Positions 1 to 8,013 are shown, counted from the stretch's first letter. The stretch is DNA of 19,081 nt from Thiothrix sp. (GCA_011375245.1 DRMA01000269.1:1-19081), one strand, 5' to 3'. Program-made: numbers and translations. The notes: generated by a model from the sequence alone, not told the origin.

Positions 1-854
1 ACAACAACACCAACAATCATTGCTGCTGCAAAAGCATGAACAGCTTCACCGCCTATAAAATAAAGCGCTAACAACACAAGCAATGTTGTTAGCGATGTTA
101 CAATAGTGCGTGAAAGTGTTTGATTAACAGATGCATTAAGGATTTCTTCAGGCTCTTTTTTACGCAAAACCGTAAAATTTTCCCGTACTCGATCAAATAC
201 AACAATGGTATCGTTTAACGAATAACCAATAATAGCCAATATAGCCGCAAGTACTGTCAAATCAAATTCAACACGTGTGATGGCAAAAAAGCCGAGTGTA
301 ATCACCACATCATGAATTAAGGCAACAATCGCTCCCACGGAAAAACGAAACTCAAAACGTAAGGTAATATAAATGAGGATACCTATTAAGGCATACAACA
401 TGGCTAAACCACCTTGTTCACGTAATTCTTCACCAATCTGTGGTCCTACAAACTCCACCCGATCCATTTTGACATCTGCTACTTGCATTTGTAACACTTG
501 CAACACCTTGTTACTTAATACTGATTTTTTATCTTGTTTTGCTACAGGTTTCTTTTCAACATCTACTTCTTGCTTTTTTTGTGGCGCTATCCGTATCAAC
601 ACTTTTTCAATACTACCAAAATGTTGCACTGTCAGGTCTTCGAAACCTTCTTTTTCTAGTAAAGCTTTGATTTCCGTTGGCTCCACAGCACTTGGATAAG
701 AGAGTTCCATCACGGTTCCCCCTGTAAAATCAACGCCTAACTCTAAGCCACGAAAAAGTAACATAGCCAATGAAATAAAAATAAGTGCGCCAGACAAAAA
801 AACCGCAGGTTTGCGCATGCCCATAAAGTTAATATGTGTACTAAGTTGTTTCAT
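1..854 (-). CDS. secF: Protein translocase subunit SecF (3' end missing)
   Basis: SecF is an inner-membrane subunit of the SecDF-YajC complex, which uses the proton gradient to help pull secreted proteins through SecYEG. The 284 residues visible begin with ATG at 852-854 and run off the left edge; by comparison with E. coli SecF a few dozen C-terminal residues are missing. Visible: first membrane segment near residues 17-35, the GVDFTGGT motif near 40-47, a periplasmic domain, then membrane segments from about 150 on, including the family signature GYSLNDTIVVFDRVREN at 210-226 with its conserved Asp. A Lys-rich stretch at about 92-116 makes the periplasmic linker longer than in E. coli. The gene lies 67 bp after secD on the same strand and is probably co-transcribed. 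An AGG about 10 nt before the ATG is a weak ribosome binding site. Confidence 0.96.
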   Translation of the reverse strand, partial: MKQLSTHINFMGMRKPAVFLSGALIFISLAMLLFRGLELGVDFTGGTVMELSYPSAVEPTEIKALLEKEGFEDLTVQHFGSIEKVLIRIAPQKKQEVDVEKKPVAKQDKKSVLSNKVLQVLQMQVADVKMDRVEFVGPQIGEELREQGGLAMLYALIGILIYITLRFEFRFSVGAIVALIHDVVITLGFFAITRVEFDLTVLAAILAIIGYSLNDTIVVFDRVRENFTVLRKKEPEEILNASVNQTLSRTIVTSLTTLLVLLALYFIGGEAVHAFAAAMIVGVV

Positions 855-921
855 TATTGATAACCTATTGTAGTCTTAAAATACTGATTTAATAGAAATA
901 AACTAGCTTAATCTTACTAAA

Positions 922-2787
922 TTATATTGCTAGTTTTTCAACTTTACGATTACCATAAATTGAATTAATAATAGCCCGTGTACCCATAATGGCAGTAAAC
1001 ATAGAAGAAAGAATGCCAATCGCTAAAGTAACCGCAAATCCTTTGATTGGTCCTGTACCAAAGGTAAACAATACAGTTGCAGCAATTAGGGTTGTAATAT
1101 TCGCATCAGCAATCGTTGAGAATGCCTTGGCATAGCCTGAATCAATCGCAGCCTGCGGTGAAAGCCCATTTCTCAGCTCTTCTTTAATCCGTTCGTAAAT
1201 CAGCACATTAGCATCAACCGCCATACCAACTGTTAGTACAATACCTGCAATACCAGGTAAGGTCAGTGTTGCTTGCATCATTGAAAGTATTGCAACAATT
1301 AATACCAGATTAAGTGCTAACGCAAGATTGGCGACTAAACCAAAGACACGATAATACAGCGCCATAAAGACCAACACGAAAACAAAACCCAATGCTACGG
1401 ATTTAAAACCTGCATTAACATTAGCTGCACCAAGGCTTGGACCAATCGTACGTTCTTCAACAATATAAACAGGTGCAGCCAACGCACCTGCACGTAAGAG
1501 CAAGGCTAAATTATGCGCTTCTTCAGTCGAATCCAAGCCTGTAATTTGAAAACGATTACCAAAAGGTTCTCTCACTTGTGCTTGATTAATAACCTTTTTC
1601 GTGATTTTTTTGCTTAGCTTTTTGATTCCATCAACCATCACAGGAATAGCTTTCGTTTCAACAAACACCACTCCCATATACTGTTGGACATTTTCAGAGG
1701 TAAATTTCAGCATCCGCTTCCCCCCTTTACTATCAAGGCTTAAGGAAACCATTGGGCTATTACTTTGATTATCATAACCTGCTGATGCATTAGTGATACT
1801 ATCGCCTTCTATAATAGTACGGCGCTTTAACAACACAGGGTTTCCATCAGCATCACTAAATAACTTATCGCCACTGGGCACTACACCACTTTGCTTTGCA
1901 GAAACTGCTGAGTTTTCAATATCAACTTTATGGAATTCTAGCGTAGCCGTTGCACCAAGAATACTCTTCGCACGCGCGGTATCTTGGATACCTGGAAGTT
2001 GCACAACAATACGATCAAGTCCCTGTTGTTGTATAACAGGCTCAGCAACACCTAATTCATTAACACGATTACGTAAAGTAGTAATATTTTGCTTGAGAGC
2101 AAAACTTTTCTTTGCTTTTAACGTTGCTTCTTTCATTGTTGCGATGAGCTTAACTTCATTTTTCTCTGTTTCTTCTTCTTTAAGTGTTAGCTCATTATTG
2201 GCAAGTGAACTAATCACTTTCAAGCCACGATCAAACGTTGCCTTATCGCTAAAGGACACTTCAAGATGCCCATCAATAATGGCAATACCTTTATACTTAA
2301 TTTTCTTATTAATTAACTCGTTTCTAAAGGTTTCTTTGTAGTTATTTAATGCCTTCTTAAGTGCAGCTTCCATGTCCACTTCCATCAAAAAATGAACACC
2401 ACCACGAAGATCCAAGCCCATATACATAGGGCTAGCATGTAAGTATCGCAACCAAGCAGGGGTTGTTGCAGCTAGATTAAGCGCACTCACATAATTCTCT
2501 TCACCAATCGTTTGGCGCACAATATCAATCGCTTTTAATTGTGTTGCTGCATCCTTAAAACGATACAAGGCACGATTATTTTCAGCCTCCACTTCCTTAA
2601 CAATAATCCCATTTTCCTTGAATTGGGCATTAATGGTTTGCAGCACCTTCTCATCAACTACAGACTTGCCTTGCGGCGTAATTTGAATGGCATGGTCAGA
2701 CGGAAATAAAATAGGCGAGGCATAAATAAAGCCAATAAGCGCTACGATGCCAATTAGCACATACTTCCACATCGGGTATCGGTTCAT
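922..2787 (-). CDS. secD: Protein translocase subunit SecD
   Basis: SecD is the partner of SecF in the proton-driven Sec accessory complex of the inner membrane. The 621 residues compare with 615 in E. coli. The N-terminus MNRYPMWKY matches the E. coli start and supports this ATG, although only a weak Shine-Dalgarno (TGGTAAA) precedes it. Order: membrane segment 1 at about 9-27, first periplasmic domain, the GLDLRGG signature at 124-130, a long periplasmic domain, then the C-terminal membrane bundle with GMAVDANVLI at 521-530, whose Asp525 corresponds to the conserved proton-path Asp. It sits between yajC (142 bp upstream) and secF (67 bp downstream), the standard yajC-secD-secF order. Long open frames on the opposite strand here are shadows. 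Confidence 0.97.
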   Translation of the reverse strand: MNRYPMWKYVLIGIVALIGFIYASPILFPSDHAIQITPQGKSVVDEKVLQTINAQFKENGIIVKEVEAENNRALYRFKDAATQLKAIDIVRQTIGEENYVSALNLAATTPAWLRYLHASPMYMGLDLRGGVHFLMEVDMEAALKKALNNYKETFRNELINKKIKYKGIAIIDGHLEVSFSDKATFDRGLKVISSLANNELTLKEEETEKNEVKLIATMKEATLKAKKSFALKQNITTLRNRVNELGVAEPVIQQQGLDRIVVQLPGIQDTARAKSILGATATLEFHKVDIENSAVSAKQSGVVPSGDKLFSDADGNPVLLKRRTIIEGDSITNASAGYDNQSNSPMVSLSLDSKGGKRMLKFTSENVQQYMGVVFVETKAIPVMVDGIKKLSKKITKKVINQAQVREPFGNRFQITGLDSTEEAHNLALLLRAGALAAPVYIVEERTIGPSLGAANVNAGFKSVALGFVFVLVFMALYYRVFGLVANLALALNLVLIVAILSMMQATLTLPGIAGIVLTVGMAVDANVLIYERIKEELRNGLSPQAAIDSGYAKAFSTIADANITTLIAATVLFTFGTGPIKGFAVTLAIGILSSMFTAIMGTRAIINSIYGNRKVEKLAI

Positions 2788-2929
2788 AAAAATTTACCAG
2801 CAAAGTTATTATTATTTAAAGAAGACATTAAAAATGAGGTTTAGCTAGGTCTCATCGTTTATCAATAAGCCCATTAAGAACGCAGAGAACGCATTCCCTA
2901 TAAAAACACGCCCTCAGTAACGCCTATTT

Positions 2930-3265
2930 TTATAAACTTTTCATCGTTCCCTTTGGCATTACACTTGTAATTGCATGTTTTTGTACATTCATCGTGTTGC
3001 CTTCAGAAACTTTGATTTCCACAAAGTTCTCACCAATGGATAATACTTTACCAATGATGCCACCACTAGTTACAACCTCATCGCTTTTACTCAATCCTCC
3101 CAATAATGCAGCATGTTCTTTACTGCGTTTTTGCTGAGGTCGAATAATCATAAAATACATAATGGCGAAAAAAATTCCCACCATAATAACTAGTTGTATA
3201 GGGCTGCCACCTTGAGGGGCTGGTGCTAAACCATCAGCATAGGCATTGGCAATAAAAAGTCCCAT
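2930..3265 (-). CDS. yajC: Sec translocon accessory protein YajC
   Basis: YajC is a small inner-membrane protein that co-purifies with SecDF. I place the start at ATG 3263-3265, giving 111 residues beginning MGLFIANAYADG, which aligns with the 110-residue E. coli protein and is preceded by AGGAG ten bases upstream. An in-frame start 17 codons earlier gives an extension that is not family-like. Visible: one membrane segment at about 22-42, then the signature FMIIRPQQKRSKEH, a small beta-rich cytoplasmic domain, and the end MPKGTMKSL, close to E. coli. The usual upstream neighbour tgt (queuosine tRNA-guanine transglycosylase) is absent; epmA takes its place. A hairpin between epmA and yajC suggests yajC-secDF may be a separate transcription unit. 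Confidence 0.95.
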   Translation of the reverse strand: MGLFIANAYADGLAPAPQGGSPIQLVIMVGIFFAIMYFMIIRPQQKRSKEHAALLGGLSKSDEVVTSGGIIGKVLSIGENFVEIKVSEGNTMNVQKHAITSVMPKGTMKSL

Positions 3266-3296
3266 ATTAGTACTACTCCTGTCATATCTATAATAG

Positions 3297-3324
3297 TAAA
3301 ATAGGGTATTCAACACCCCTATTT
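3297..3324 (-). terminator. Possible weak intrinsic terminator between epmA and yajC
   Basis: On the minus strand AAATAGGG (3324-3317) pairs with CCCTATTT (3306-3299), eight base pairs around a ten-base loop, followed by a run of only four T. It lies downstream of epmA and about 30 bp before the yajC start, so it could end part of the efp-epmA transcripts or act as an attenuator before yajC-secDF. The short T run makes this a weak call; it may only be a leader hairpin. Confidence 0.35.
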
Positions 3325-3355
3325 ATAAAAATTCTCTAAAACAACTCTCAGCGCA

Positions 3356-4315
3356 TTATGCCATTGTCCACGGAAAACTTAAAACGTCTTCTAAACGCTC
3401 TTTGTGTAAACGCTGCATTAACACACGATCCAAACCAAGAGCCACACCTGAGGCAGCAGGCATTCCTTGTTCCATCGCCTGTAAAAATAACTCATCAACA
3501 GGAATTGTGGTTTTACCTAATCGCATTCGCATTGCAGCATCTTGCTGTAATACAGCTCGGTTGACCACAGCGTCCACTTGTTCTTGATAACCGTTGGCCA
3601 ATTCTAAACAACCACTATAAACCTCAAAACGCTCTGCCACAGGCAAAGCAGTCTTTGTTGCATGAGCAACAGAGGCTAAAGCTTGCTGAATAACAGGGTA
3701 ATCATAGACAAAGGTCAAACGGTCTTGCGCAAAATGTGGCTCAATACAATGCGTCATTAATACATCTAGGATTGCTGAACGATCCAACTCACCAATAATA
3801 TCAATCGCTTGATTTTGCATACAGCAACGTAATTCAGTATGGGTAGCACTATGGGGATCAATATTAAGTTTTTCAAGAAAAGCCTGTTGATAAGTGATAA
3901 AGCAGGAAGACTCATTGAGACAAGGCAATAGAAGCAATAATAATGTCTCTACTTCTCGCATAAGTTGATGATAGCTAAAACCAATACGATACCACTCCAA
4001 CATAGTAAACTCAGGATTATGTCGAACCCCCTGCTCTTCTTTACGCCATACCTTAGCAATTTGGTAAATATCCCCTGCACCAGCAACCAATAAACGCTTC
4101 ATAAAATATTCGGGTGAAGTATGCAAATAACGTAATAATGGAAGAGAATTTGTATTTGTATTACCAATATCAACTGAAAAACTATCAATCGCAGGATCTG
4201 TATTCCCTGCTTGAGAAAGTGCAGGTGTTTCCACTTCTAACACCTGTCTTGCATAAAAAAAATCCCGAATATCGTGTAACATCTGGGCACGTTCAGTAAG
4301 AATGGCTAAATCCAT
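3356..4315 (-). CDS. epmA: Elongation factor P beta-lysine ligase EpmA (PoxA/GenX/YjeA)
   Basis: EpmA is a truncated class II lysyl-tRNA synthetase paralogue that activates (R)-beta-lysine with ATP and transfers it to Lys34 of EF-P rather than to tRNA. The 319 residues compare with 325 in E. coli. Only the catalytic core is present, with no N-terminal anticodon-binding domain, as expected for EpmA. Visible: the LEVETPALSQ motif near residues 26-35, TSPEYFMKRLLVAGAGDIYQI, motif 2 with RKEEQGVRHNPEFTMLEW, the ERFEVYSGCLELANGYQE segment, and class II motif 3 GVALGLDRVLM near the C-terminus. It starts three bases after the efp stop, so it is translated with efp. Its substrate-making partner epmB lies divergently just beyond efp. 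Confidence 0.96.
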   Translation of the reverse strand: MDLAILTERAQMLHDIRDFFYARQVLEVETPALSQAGNTDPAIDSFSVDIGNTNTNSLPLLRYLHTSPEYFMKRLLVAGAGDIYQIAKVWRKEEQGVRHNPEFTMLEWYRIGFSYHQLMREVETLLLLLLPCLNESSCFITYQQAFLEKLNIDPHSATHTELRCCMQNQAIDIIGELDRSAILDVLMTHCIEPHFAQDRLTFVYDYPVIQQALASVAHATKTALPVAERFEVYSGCLELANGYQEQVDAVVNRAVLQQDAAMRMRLGKTTIPVDELFLQAMEQGMPAASGVALGLDRVLMQRLHKERLEDVLSFPWTMA

Positions 4316-4318
4316 CGC

Positions 4319-4885
4319 TTATTTAACACGCGACACGTAATCACCTGTACGCGTATCAATTTTTAAGGTATCACCTTCTTCAACAAACAGTGGCACTTTA
4401 ATCGTTGCACCTGTTTCAGTCGTTGCTGGCTTTGTTGCTCCTTGGGCAGTATCACCTCTCACACCAGGATCACATTGCGTAACTAATAGCTCAACAAAAT
4501 TACTGGGCGTAATATATAAAGGAACCTCATTCCATAAGGTTACTTGGCAAATTGCGCCGTCTTTTAACCAAAGCTTATTTTTACCTATAGCGGTGGCATC
4601 TGCCGCAACTTGTTCATAGCTATTTGGATCCATAAAATGCCAAAATTCACCATCCGCGTAAAGAAACTGCAAATCAACATCCATGACATCAGCCGCTTCT
4701 ACCGACTCACCTGACTTCCATGTTTTATCGATCACTCGTCCTGTTTTTAGATTGCGAATCTTCACACGATTAAATGCTTGCCCTTTGCCTGGTTTAACAA
4801 ATTCATTTTCAATAATGGTATAAGGATCACCATCAAGAAGAAATTTTAATCCGCTTTTAAACTCATTAGTGCTATAAGTTGCCAT
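4319..4885 (-). CDS. efp: Elongation factor P
   Basis: EF-P binds ribosomes stalled on consecutive prolines and promotes peptide bond formation. Starting at ATG 4883-4885 the protein has 188 residues, the same as E. coli; the ten-residue in-frame extension upstream (MHIFLWFESI) is not family-like, and GAGAG lies just before the chosen ATG. The modification loop reads FVKPGKGQ, placing the acceptor lysine at position 34, as in proteins beta-lysylated by EpmA. The three-domain beta-barrel ends with the conserved DTRTGDYVSRVK. Neighbours epmA (same strand, 3 bp downstream) and epmB (divergent) supply the modification. No epmC hydroxylase is visible in the window. Confidence 0.97.
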   Translation of the reverse strand: MATYSTNEFKSGLKFLLDGDPYTIIENEFVKPGKGQAFNRVKIRNLKTGRVIDKTWKSGESVEAADVMDVDLQFLYADGEFWHFMDPNSYEQVAADATAIGKNKLWLKDGAICQVTLWNEVPLYITPSNFVELLVTQCDPGVRGDTAQGATKPATTETGATIKVPLFVEEGDTLKIDTRTGDYVSRVK

Positions 4886-4917
4886 AATACTCTCAAACCA
4901 TAAAAAAATGTGCACAT

Positions 4918-5916
4918 ATGATAACTGAAAACCTATCTAGAAATCAGTCCCCAAACTGGCAAAAATCACTTGCTAATGTTGTTCGTGATACGGACACCTT
5001 GTTAGAACTACTTGAGCTTAAGCCAGAAGCGTTAAGCTACCGCCCCAAAAACTTCCCGCTACGTGTTCCTCATAGTTATATCAATAAAATGCAAAAAGGC
5101 AATTGGGATGATCCTTTATTGCGCCAAGTCTTACCCACTGCATTAGAAACCGAACAAAACATTCATTTTATGCTTGATCCTGTTGGCGATAAAGACTCAG
5201 CACAACAAAAAGGTATTCTACAAAAATATCATGGACGAGCATTAATCCTCACCACCAGTCATTGCCCAATCCATTGTCGTTTTTGTTTTCGTCAACATTT
5301 TCCTTATGATGAACATCAAGCTATCCGCCACGAATGGTCTGACTGTGTTGCCGCACTTGCTGAAGATAACAGTATCAGTGAAGTTATTTTAAGTGGCGGT
5401 GATCCGCTCTCACTATCAGATGCACGTCTACAAACCCTGTGTGTACAACTTGAAGCCATACCACATATCAAGAGACTACGTATTCACACACGCTTTCCAT
5501 TAGTATTACCAGAACGTATTAATAGTGCTTTTATTGCATGGATTTCAAGCTTATCACTACAAGTTGTAATGGTTATCCATGCCAACCATGCCAATGAGTT
5601 ATGTCATAAAACCCCCGCAGCACTTTTACAGCTACAACAAGCAGGGGTTTTATTACTCAACCAAAGTGTGTTAATGAAAGGTGTGAACGACAATACAACA
5701 GCACTTATTAATCTGAGTAATGCACTTATTCGCCACCATGTTGTCCCTTATTACCTACATGTATTGGATCGCGTACAAGGTGCTGCACATTTTGAAGTTG
5801 ATGAGCCAATGGCTATAGCACTTATTAAGCAACTCCGCACATTATTACCTGGCTATATGGTACCTAAACTTGTCAGAGAGATAGCAGGAGAAGCATCAAA
5901 AACACCCATAGGGTAA
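4918..5916 (+). CDS. epmB: EF-P-(R)-beta-lysine synthase EpmB (lysine 2,3-aminomutase-like)
   Basis: EpmB is a radical-SAM, PLP-dependent enzyme that converts (S)-lysine to (R)-beta-lysine, the group EpmA places on EF-P. The protein has 332 residues (E. coli 342). The radical-SAM cluster motif CxxxCxxC is at Cys116, Cys120 and Cys123, followed by RQHFPYDE. SGGDPL follows as the glycine-rich SAM-contacting strand. The C-terminal segment GYMVPKLVREI contains the likely PLP lysine, Lys317. The start is divergent from efp with 32 bp between the ATGs, so both promoters must sit within coding sequence or overlap. No Shine-Dalgarno is visible before ATG 4918, although alignment of the first residues with E. 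coli supports this start. The PilZ-like gene follows after 31 bp. Confidence 0.95.
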   Translation: MITENLSRNQSPNWQKSLANVVRDTDTLLELLELKPEALSYRPKNFPLRVPHSYINKMQKGNWDDPLLRQVLPTALETEQNIHFMLDPVGDKDSAQQKGILQKYHGRALILTTSHCPIHCRFCFRQHFPYDEHQAIRHEWSDCVAALAEDNSISEVILSGGDPLSLSDARLQTLCVQLEAIPHIKRLRIHTRFPLVLPERINSAFIAWISSLSLQVVMVIHANHANELCHKTPAALLQLQQAGVLLLNQSVLMKGVNDNTTALINLSNALIRHHVVPYYLHVLDRVQGAAHFEVDEPMAIALIKQLRTLLPGYMVPKLVREIAGEASKTPIG

Positions 5917-5947
5917 CTAAATCAAACATCCAATAATAATAAAAACC

Positions 5948-7639
5948 ATGACAACTATAGAGAAAAAGAAAGTGTCCCTAACATTGCCCACATCAGTTAC
6001 ACAAGCGCGAAAATGGGTAAACCAACTTCCCACTAGTAATTTTGGCGAAATGACGCGCCTTATTTATCTATGTACCCGTGAATTGAATAAAAATCAACTC
6101 TCTTCAACAACCCGTATTGCCATCACAGAAATCATTCAACCTTTCGCTGAAATGGCAATCAATAATTTAAAAAAACACCTCATTGCACGGTCATTTCCCT
6201 TACCTGAACGTAGCCGAAAAATATTTGAACTAAACCAAGCATTATTACTTGAAATGGCAGGAGCTTATCAACTATCAGCACTGGATATGTTAACTAAAGG
6301 CACCGTCACTAAAAAACAACTCTTATTGTCAGTAGGTCGTTCACTTAACTATATGGGACGTGTTTTACTCAATACCTATAATATTTATACCACCCCCAAA
6401 GAAGCATTATGGCGTGATATACATCATTTATACTTACTCGCTTGTGAAAACAAGATAGAAAAACTGCTTATTCCCAATAAATCTCAACTATCTCATTCTT
6501 GCAAAACAATTGAAGACTATTACAAGCATACTTCCCTATTAGCTTTATCACGCCCTAATACTATTCGCATTGGTGAAATTGCACGCCTAGATCGTTTTTT
6601 TCGCCAAGTACTTGATGACGTTTCATTATTTAACGATACCACGCTAGCAACAGGGAAATATGCGCATATTGCAATGCTCAATAGTGATGAACCTGCAACA
6701 TTAATGCCTGTTGCTGAACTCCTTCATTCGCCCACTGTACGCCTGTTTAATCTAACCCCTGTCATAAAAAAACTAACCCAATTTGTCAAAGACACTAAAA
6801 ACTCAAAAAGCCTAGGAACAAATTCAACTTTTCCTATGCTCACTAATAGTCTTGCACGCCGCCTAATCTCTACTATGAGTATTATCAAAAACAGGCAATT
6901 TAAACGTTTCTCTCGTAGCGAACAAACCCCCATTGTTAGCCACTTAAGTAACATCGTTAAAGTCATCCAACTAGAACAAGAACAACAGCAACAAAATCAA
7001 AACGACATGCTCTTAAATGAAGATTCTTTATTTGAAGAAATGATCTATGGCGAAAGCAGTAGCTCATCAAGTCCTTGGGCTACTCCTGATATTACAACAC
7101 AGCTCAATGAGAATGATCTTGAAATGCGCGTATGGCATATAGAAAACAGTAGCTCAGAGGGTTATGGGCTTCTCTGGGAACACCAAGACCCTTCTGGAGT
7201 TCGTGTTGGCGAACTGATTGCTTTACAAGACCCCGCAGACGCTGCTGAACTATGGCAAATTGGCACTGTACGCTGGATGGAATCACGTCCCAATAAAGGG
7301 CTCAGTGCAGGAGTGGCATTACTCTCCCCACGTGCATTCCCTATTACTATCAAAAATGTTATTAATCGAAAACTTCCCCAAAAATTTCCTCTTGAAGGCT
7401 TGTTCCTACCTAAAATAGAAGGACTTAAAGAAAGCGCTTATCTTGTATTGCCTGATTATATGTTTGCTGTAAAAGATAAGCTAACCATCACTCATAATAA
7501 TCAAACAGAATTAATTGAACTGATTAATATTAATGAGAGACAAGGTGCTTTCGCGCTTTGTGAATACATAACAACTAAAATAGAGTCCGAAAAAAAGGAA
7601 AAAAATGATAGTTTTAATGAAATATGGGATAGTTTGTAA
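5948..7639 (+). CDS. Large protein with C-terminal PilZ-like segment, possible c-di-GMP effector
   Basis: I do not recognise a named gene. The 563-residue protein has no signal peptide or membrane segment. Residues 1 to about 330 are predominantly helical by eye. A polar, Gln/Glu- and Ser-rich linker follows at about 337-390 (QLEQEQQQQNQ, then a run of Ser). The segment from about 392 to 475 looks like a beta-barrel resembling PilZ: NSSSEG at 400-405 fits the [D/N]xSxxG half of the c-di-GMP motif, followed by a VGELIAL strand and GTVRWMES. The preceding RxxxR half of the motif is not evident; Arg394 is the only Arg close by. A final beta-rich piece at about 476-545 precedes an acidic tail. 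Binding of c-di-GMP is inference only. It follows epmB by 31 bp, with no clear Shine-Dalgarno. Confidence 0.6.
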   Translation: MTTIEKKKVSLTLPTSVTQARKWVNQLPTSNFGEMTRLIYLCTRELNKNQLSSTTRIAITEIIQPFAEMAINNLKKHLIARSFPLPERSRKIFELNQALLLEMAGAYQLSALDMLTKGTVTKKQLLLSVGRSLNYMGRVLLNTYNIYTTPKEALWRDIHHLYLLACENKIEKLLIPNKSQLSHSCKTIEDYYKHTSLLALSRPNTIRIGEIARLDRFFRQVLDDVSLFNDTTLATGKYAHIAMLNSDEPATLMPVAELLHSPTVRLFNLTPVIKKLTQFVKDTKNSKSLGTNSTFPMLTNSLARRLISTMSIIKNRQFKRFSRSEQTPIVSHLSNIVKVIQLEQEQQQQNQNDMLLNEDSLFEEMIYGESSSSSSPWATPDITTQLNENDLEMRVWHIENSSSEGYGLLWEHQDPSGVRVGELIALQDPADAAELWQIGTVRWMESRPNKGLSAGVALLSPRAFPITIKNVINRKLPQKFPLEGLFLPKIEGLKESAYLVLPDYMFAVKDKLTITHNNQTELIELININERQGAFALCEYITTKIESEKKEKNDSFNEIWDSL

Positions 7640-7733
7640 ACAATACAACCCCATACAAACTTACATACAACGACGATACAACTTAGTCTAAACGCAACCT
7701 AAAAAAATAAGTCAAAAAAAAATGATAAAAGGC

Positions 7734-7761
7734 TTGCATGAATAAATAAATACTCTATAAT
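7734..7761 (+). promoter_or_regulatory. Sigma70-type promoter of the intergenic RNA
   Basis: TTGCAT at 7734-7739 and a consensus TATAAT at 7756-7761 are separated by 16 bp in an A/T-rich stretch. The expected start of transcription is about 7768-7771. No open frame begins nearby, and a structured segment ending in an intrinsic terminator follows, so this most likely drives a non-coding RNA. It is the best promoter I see in the window. Confidence 0.75.
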
Positions 7762-7768
7762 TCACCTC

Positions 7769-7899
7769 AAGACGCAGGGTCGTTAAGGCCCTGTTAAGAA
7801 TCCGCAACTGGGGTAAGGCCTTGGACAAACACTTAAGCCCGGTGTTTTGCTTTATCTCGCGGTTACAGAGTTGGTTTCCCCAATCCAGTTCTGTTTTTT
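7769..7899 (+). ncRNA. Structured RNA of about 130 nt, family not recognised
   Basis: A near-consensus promoter upstream and an intrinsic terminator at the end define a short transcript without a plausible reading frame. Helices visible by eye: CAGGGTC (7775-7781) with GGCCCTG (7787-7793) around a GTTAA loop; CCGC (7802-7805) with GCGG (7859-7862), enclosing AAACAC (7827-7832) with GTGTTT (7842-7847); and the terminator 7866-7893. AACTGG (7806-7811) can instead pair with CCAGTT (7885-7890), the 3' arm of the terminator, so an antiterminator-like alternative exists. I compared it mentally with 6S, tmRNA, RNase P, 4.5S and cobalamin, TPP, FMN and c-di-GMP riboswitches and found no convincing match; 6S would need pairing of the two RNA ends, which I do not see. 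It could be an independent sRNA or a leader of the DUF4178 genes. Bases 7640-7733 before it hold nothing recognisable. Confidence 0.6.
7866..7899 (+). terminator. Intrinsic terminator 1 of the intergenic RNA
   Basis: CAGAGTTGG (7866-7874) pairs along nine positions with CCAGTTCTG (7885-7893), including two G-U pairs, around the loop TTTCCCCAAT, followed directly by six T (7894-7899). This is a standard rho-independent terminator reading on the plus strand. Confidence 0.75.
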
Positions 7900-7902
7900 A
7901 TA

Positions 7903-7944
7903 GCCTCGGCTTTTAGACCCCCTGTTTTGGCCGAGGCATTTTTT
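7903..7944 (+). terminator. Intrinsic terminator 2, directly behind terminator 1
   Basis: GCCTCGGC (7903-7910) and GCCGAGGC (7930-7937) form a perfect eight-pair GC-rich stem with a 19-base loop, followed by A and six T and more pyrimidines. The T run is on the plus strand only. Two terminators in a row, four bases apart, would insulate the DUF4178 genes from upstream transcription. The loop segment GACCCCCTG is partly complementary to CAGGGTC at the RNA's 5' end, so a longer-range fold of a read-through form is possible. Confidence 0.75.
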
Positions 7945-8013
7945 CTTCTTTTGTTCACCACTCTGAATTTTACTCTTAAATAAACTTTTTCTCGTTTACG
8001 TTGTGCGCTTCTG

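Noticed and set aside
373..2341. Open frames on the plus strand across secF and secD (373-699, 1793-2341)
   Set aside because: They are antisense to well-supported SecF and SecD coding sequence, have low-complexity Ser/Cys-rich translations and resemble no family.
2788..2929. Terminator or regulatory RNA between yajC and secD
   Set aside because: Only a five-pair stem (ATGAG with CTCAT, 2834-2855) followed by a few T is visible on the minus strand; too weak to call. The rest of the gap shows nothing but a short TGCGTTCT direct repeat.
7769..7945. 6S RNA (ssrS) as identity of the intergenic RNA
   Set aside because: The length with the second terminator would suit, but the two ends do not form the long closing stem of 6S and an intrinsic terminator sits inside, so I left the family open.
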